From positions 806,001 to 870,000 of the forward strand of contig NZ_CP078076.1 of assembly GCF_023101165.1 (NCBI RefSeq): 64,000 nt of DNA, read 5' to 3'. Source of the stretch: Microbacterium sufflavum (lineage in GTDB: Bacteria > Actinomycetota > Actinomycetes > Actinomycetales > Microbacteriaceae). A model generated the notes under the pieces. That model searched no databases and was not told the DNA's origin. It worked only from the letters and a program-made list of their open reading frames with translations. Position 1 is the first letter of the stretch, and each line of letters opens with the position of its first letter. A program made the position numbers and the translations under genes. Positions 60,427 to 64,000 of the stretch are shown here, one piece after another.

Positions 60427-60457
60427 CGGACTAAATCTAGTGAGCGAATCTAGTCCG
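60427..60457. promoter_or_regulatory. Operator between the sugar operon and the ROK regulator
   Basis: CGGACTA-N17-TAGTCCG is a perfect 7-bp dyad. It encloses two direct AATCTAGT copies at 60434 and 60447, 13 bases apart. Likely the ROK-protein binding site controlling both divergent genes. Confidence 0.78.
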
Positions 60458-60501
60458 TCAGGAGGTACTGTCTCATCTGGGCGACAGAAAGGTCAAGGGG
60501 A

Positions 60502-61722
60502 GTGGCGGAGGTCTCGGCGGGATTGGGCACCGGGCGCGCGAGCGTCGGCGCCGTCCTCGACTTCGCCTGGACCGCCAGCGAGTTCACCGCCACCGAGGCC
60601 ATGGCCGGCACCTCCCTCACCCGCTCGACCGCGATCGACGCGATCGATACCCTCGTGGGCGCCGAGGTGCTGCGCGAGCTGCCCAACGCCAGGGCCACGG
60701 GCGACTACCGCGCCGGACGCCCCGCGCGACGGTTCGCCCTCTCCCCCGACCTCGGCGTGGTGATCGGCGTCGACGCGGGCGACACCCACCTCGCGGTCAC
60801 GGTCGCCGACCCGCTCGACCGCACGCTCGTGCATCACCGCACCGAGCTCGACCCGACCCAGAGCGCCGAGGCCCGCCGGGCCACGATCGTCGAGCGGATG
60901 AAGGCCGCCCGCAGCGAGGCCGGGGTCGACGCGGACCACGTGCTCGCGGTGTGCGTCGGCGTCGCCGCCCCGGTCGACCGCGACGGCATCTCCCCGCCGC
61001 ACCCCCAGGGTTTCTGGGAGCGCACCAACCCCGGCCTCGCCGCGGCCCTGCACGACTGGGCACCCGTGGTCGAGGTGAAGAACGACGCCCAGCTCGCCGC
61101 GATCGCCGAGGGCACGCTCGGCGCCGCGCAGGACTGCCGCGACTACGTGGCCCTTCTCGCCAGCGAACGCTTCGGCGGCGGAGTCGTCGTCGACGGGCAC
61201 GTGCTGCACGGGGCCCACGGCGGCGTGGGCGAGGGCGTGGTGTTCGACCACATCGTCGGCGTCGGCTCGGCGTTCGGGCTCCGCTATGCCCTGCAGGACC
61301 AGGCACGCGCCGCCGTCGAGTCGGGAGAGGCCGCGACCGACGGCTCCCTCGGACGGCTCGTGGCGGACGGCCCCGTGGAGCCACGGCTCGTGCTCACCCT
61401 CGCCGCCTCCGGCGACCCCGACGCGCTGCGGGTCGCCGAGCGGGTGGGCGCCACGGTCGCCCGTGTGGTCGGCGTGCTCGGCAGCATGTACGACCCCGCC
61501 CGCGTGATCGTGTGCGGCGCGGTGGCCGAGAGCGTGGAGCCGGTGCTCGCCGCCGCCCGCCGCATCCTCCCCGCGGAACTGCACCTGCCGGCGCCCGAGA
61601 TCCTCGCGTCGTCGCTCGGTGCAGAGGTCGTGTCGGTGGGCGCCGTCGCGACCGCCCGCCGCGCCGCCCGGGAGCACGCCGTGCCGCTGCTCGCGGCCCG
61701 GCGCCTACGCACGACCGCCTAG
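60502..61722 (+). CDS. ROK-family transcriptional regulator
   Basis: A 406-residue protein: an N-terminal winged helix (SLTRSTAIDAIDTLVGAEVL) and a ROK sugar-kinase-like domain with VVIGVDAGDTHLAVTVADPL (phosphate loop), VEVKNDAQLAAIAEGTLG and GEGVVFDHIV. The zinc-binding Cys motif of glucokinases is absent, so it is a sensor, not a kinase. It probably represses the divergent CUT1 operon until sugar binds. AAGGGGA precedes the GTG. Confidence 0.9.
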   Translation: MAEVSAGLGTGRASVGAVLDFAWTASEFTATEAMAGTSLTRSTAIDAIDTLVGAEVLRELPNARATGDYRAGRPARRFALSPDLGVVIGVDAGDTHLAVTVADPLDRTLVHHRTELDPTQSAEARRATIVERMKAARSEAGVDADHVLAVCVGVAAPVDRDGISPPHPQGFWERTNPGLAAALHDWAPVVEVKNDAQLAAIAEGTLGAAQDCRDYVALLASERFGGGVVVDGHVLHGAHGGVGEGVVFDHIVGVGSAFGLRYALQDQARAAVESGEAATDGSLGRLVADGPVEPRLVLTLAASGDPDALRVAERVGATVARVVGVLGSMYDPARVIVCGAVAESVEPVLAAARRILPAELHLPAPEILASSLGAEVVSVGAVATARRAAREHAVPLLAARRLRTTA

Positions 61723-61738
61723 AGCGCGACCGCCCAGG

Positions 61739-62824
61739 TCACGGGGTGCGGGGCGACGCCGCCGTCGCCTCCGGCGGCTCGGGAGTGTGCGCCTCGGCGG
61801 CCTCGTCCGCGCGCGACTCGACCGCCGACGCTCCGGCGGCCAGGTAGCGGGCGGCAAAGGAGTCGATGCGGCGAGGGGTGGCCGTGAGCGCGACGACCGC
61901 CCGGCCAGTGCCCGGCTGCACCGTGAACTGAGCCTGCGACCCCCAGGTGCCCCCGGTGTGCTCGATCACGGGCGCCGGACCCGAGCCCACCAGGAACCAG
62001 CAGAGCCCGAGCTGCAGGTCGTCCTTGAGGCGGTGGTGCGGGATGACGGCCAGGCGCAGTCCCTCGGCGACCTCCGCGGGCGCCGGGCCGAGGAACGCGT
62101 CCGCCAGCCGTTGCAGGTCGTCGAGCGTGGAGGCGTACATGCCCGCGGCCGGCATCGCGTCCTTCAGGTAGGGCAGCCCGACGCCCTTGCCGTTCGTGGG
62201 CCGCTCCACCACATCCGGACCCGCGGTCGGCCGATCGAGTCCGGTCCTGGTCATGCCGAGCGGATCGAGGAGCCGCTCGCGCATCAGCTCCGCGAACGGC
62301 ACCCCGGTCACCGCGGCGAGGGCGTCGCCCAGGAGCCCGACGCCCATGCTGGAGTACCGGAAGCGGCCGTCTCGACGCGCGCGTCCGGCGCTGGCCGACA
62401 GCAGCTCGCGGTAGTGGTCGTCGTCCACACCGCGCCACGGGTCCTTGACGCTGAACCCCAGCGCGGTGGCGAGTTCGCGTCGCACGAGCCGCCGCGGCGT
62501 GTTCGGCAGTCCGGAGCTATGGGTCGCCAGGTCGAGCAGCGTGGGCGCGGCCCCTCGCCACGGGAGGCGCTCACCGCGCGCGTCGTCGATCGGCTGCTCC
62601 GCGTCCACGTCGCCGGCGGCGAGGAGCACGCCGAACAGGGAGCCCGTGAGCGCCTTGCTCACCGAGCCGATCTCGAAGCGCGCGCGTGTCGCCTCCACCG
62701 GATAGGCCACCTGCGTCCACTCCCCGGAGCTTCCGCGGAGGGCTGCCGCGACGGAAGCCTCAGCCGAGCCGGCGAGCGTCGCCAGCTCCGTCGCCGGGTC
62801 TCCGAACCCCTCGCTGCGCTGCAT
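61739..62824 (-). CDS. Serine hydrolase of the beta-lactamase/D,D-peptidase family
   Basis: A 361-residue protein with intact S-x-x-K (FEIGSVSKALTGSLFG, Ser54 and Lys57), YSSMGVGLLGDALAAVTG in the second motif, and VIEHTGGTWGSQAQFTV with the third motif HTGG. No signal peptide, so it probably acts as a cytoplasmic esterase or peptidase. It contrasts with the catalytically degenerate relative at 38 kb. Divergent from the oxidoreductase. Confidence 0.85.
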   Translation of the reverse strand: MQRSEGFGDPATELATLAGSAEASVAAALRGSSGEWTQVAYPVEATRARFEIGSVSKALTGSLFGVLLAAGDVDAEQPIDDARGERLPWRGAAPTLLDLATHSSGLPNTPRRLVRRELATALGFSVKDPWRGVDDDHYRELLSASAGRARRDGRFRYSSMGVGLLGDALAAVTGVPFAELMRERLLDPLGMTRTGLDRPTAGPDVVERPTNGKGVGLPYLKDAMPAAGMYASTLDDLQRLADAFLGPAPAEVAEGLRLAVIPHHRLKDDLQLGLCWFLVGSGPAPVIEHTGGTWGSQAQFTVQPGTGRAVVALTATPRRIDSFAARYLAAGASAVESRADEAAEAHTPEPPEATAASPRTP

Positions 62825-62928
62825 CGATCATCCCCTGCCGTGTGGTCGTGCGCTGTGCTTCCACCGTAGGGAGGGCCCGCGGGCACGCACATCCACCGGC
62901 AGGGGGACTCGCACGAACGGTCGGCGTT

Positions 62929-62974
62929 AGTGCTTGATCGACTCAAGCACTTGTGATGTAGTTGAGTCACTCAA
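62929..62974. promoter_or_regulatory. Paired palindromic operator before the oxidoreductase
   Basis: AGTGCTTGA-TCGAC-TCAAGCACT (9-bp arms, 62929-62951) is followed by TTGAG-TCA-CTCAA (62962-62974). The matching half-sites indicate two sites for one dimeric repressor, which is not encoded in this window. Confidence 0.7.
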
Positions 62975-62988
62975 GTAAAGGAGCACCC

Positions 62989-64000
62989 ATGCCCGCATCG
63001 CCGACTGTTCCCCCGCGCATGAACGCGATCGTGCTCGACCGGTTCGGAGACGAGGACGAACTCCGGTCGCGCGAGATCGCCGTCCCCGAGATGGGCCCGA
63101 GCGACGTGCTCCTCCGTGTGCACGTCGCCGCCGTGGCCTCGTGGGACGCGGTCGAGCGCCGCGGCGATTACGACGGAGTCTTCGGCATCCCGTCGCGCTT
63201 TCCCTACGTGCTCGGGTGGGACGCGGCGGGGACCGTGGCGGCGGTCGGCAGCGAGGTCACGCGCTTCGCGGTCGGCGATCGGGTCTATGCGGCATCCACC
63301 CCGGTGCCGCGCGGGGGCTTCTATGCAGAGTACGGCGTCGTCGACGAAGAGCACGTCGCGCACGTACCCGCGCGTCTGTCCCTCGAGCAGGCGGGCGTGA
63401 TGGCGTGGGACGCCCTCACCGCGCAGAGCGGCCTCGATGCACTCGACCTCGACCGCGGACAGACGCTCCTGGTGTTCGGCGCCAGCGGCGGCATGGGGCA
63501 CATGGCGGTGCAGCTGGCACGCCAGCGTGGCCTGCGGGTGCTCGCAGCGTCGTCCGGCGCGGATGGTGTCGCCCTCTCGCGCGAGCAGGGTGCCGACGCG
63601 GTCGTCGACGGTCGTGCGGAGGACGTACTGGTCGCGGCGAAGGAGTTCGCCCCGGACGGCATCGACGGCGCCCTGGTCACGGCGGGCGGCCCCATGGCGG
63701 AGCGCGCCCTGCAGGCCCTCGCGCCGTCGGGGCGGGTGGCGTGGCCGCACGGGGTCCATCCGCTGCCCGCCACCGCGCCTGCGGTGCCGATCCTCTCGTT
63801 CGACGGCGACCGCACACGAGCCGCACTCGACCGCCTCAACACCGTCATCGAGTCGGGAACGTTCGCGCCGTACGTCGCCCGGCGGTTCCCGATGTCGCAG
63901 GTGCGGGATGCCCACCGTGCGCTCCGCGATCACTACGTCGGCAAACTGGCGCTGATCATCCGCGACCACGGGCTCCTCCCGCCGGCGGTCGCGGGTCGGC
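62989..64000 (+). CDS. Medium-chain NADPH-dependent oxidoreductase (quinone reductase-like), partial
   Basis: The frame is open for 337 codons and leaves the window without a stop. It is a zinc-less MDR protein: PSDVLLRVHVAAVASWDAVE, VLGWDAAGTVAAVGSEVTRF, cofactor loop LLVFGASGGMGHMAVQLA and DGIDGALVTAGGPMAERALQ. Such enzymes reduce quinones or enones. AAAGGAG gives a strong ribosome site. The paired palindromes upstream suggest tight repression and stress induction. Confidence 0.85.
   Translation, partial: MPASPTVPPRMNAIVLDRFGDEDELRSREIAVPEMGPSDVLLRVHVAAVASWDAVERRGDYDGVFGIPSRFPYVLGWDAAGTVAAVGSEVTRFAVGDRVYAASTPVPRGGFYAEYGVVDEEHVAHVPARLSLEQAGVMAWDALTAQSGLDALDLDRGQTLLVFGASGGMGHMAVQLARQRGLRVLAASSGADGVALSREQGADAVVDGRAEDVLVAAKEFAPDGIDGALVTAGGPMAERALQALAPSGRVAWPHGVHPLPATAPAVPILSFDGDRTRAALDRLNTVIESGTFAPYVARRFPMSQVRDAHRALRDHYVGKLALIIRDHGLLPPAVAGR

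Overview
The window is very GC-rich DNA from an actinobacterium, most likely a Microbacterium-like member of the Microbacteriaceae. Grounds for this are the codon usage, a bifunctional-type dCTP deaminase/dUTPase, a CopD-CtaG fusion, DtxR- and Zur-type metal boxes, cysteine-free L28/L33/S14 proteins, and many genes with a TANNNT-like -10 box exactly six or seven bases before the start codon, the signature of leaderless transcripts. It carries about 70 protein genes and one tRNA-Gly(CCC). No rRNA, CRISPR array or transposase was seen.

Layout. 0.2-13.2 kb: regulators and transporters, namely a duplicated Lrp/AsnC protein, a TOPRIM protein, a CDF metal exporter beside two divergent histidine-rich winged-helix proteins, a TetR/alpha-beta hydrolase pair, two HxlR/MFS efflux modules that share an operator design, and dcd. 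13.3-15.9 kb: tRNA-Gly carrying a 2.5-kb island bounded by 48-bp direct repeats. The island holds three overlapping genes (TIGR04255-like, Xre/MbcA-like, unknown) and no integrase. 15.9-25.5 kb: a lipoprotein operon, an M23 peptidase with no usable start codon, assorted membrane proteins, and a Tat-exported protein lying between two 59-bp copies of a bidirectional terminator, then aquaporin and an APC permease. 25.5-36.8 kb: a sugar or pentitol catabolic cluster with a CUT2 ABC importer, two dehydrogenases, two FGGY kinases, a SIS isomerase, an Rpe-like epimerase, a FrcK-like kinase and a SorC-family regulator.

36.8-45.3 kb: CorA, a serine-hydrolase-fold lipoprotein that has lost its catalytic residues, DUF2470 plus heme oxygenase behind a DtxR/IdeR-like box, a Pif1-type helicase, CopD-CtaG and HU. 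45.7-55.5 kb: a zinc-centred region with zinc-independent ribosomal paralogues, a Fur/Zur regulator with a YraQ-like permease and TIGR03943 protein, a DUF433-like/DUF5615 toxin-antitoxin pair, and znuA-znuC-znuB behind a clear Zur-type box. 55.5-64 kb: an alpha-glucosidase and CUT1 ABC operon opposite a ROK regulator, an intact serine hydrolase, and an oxidoreductase that runs off the right end.

How the genes work together. Three systems look self-contained: import and phosphorylation of a polyol or ketose into the pentose phosphate pathway, zinc-starvation adaptation, and uptake plus hydrolysis of an alpha-glucoside. The best candidate for an undescribed system is the three-gene cargo of the tRNA-Gly island.
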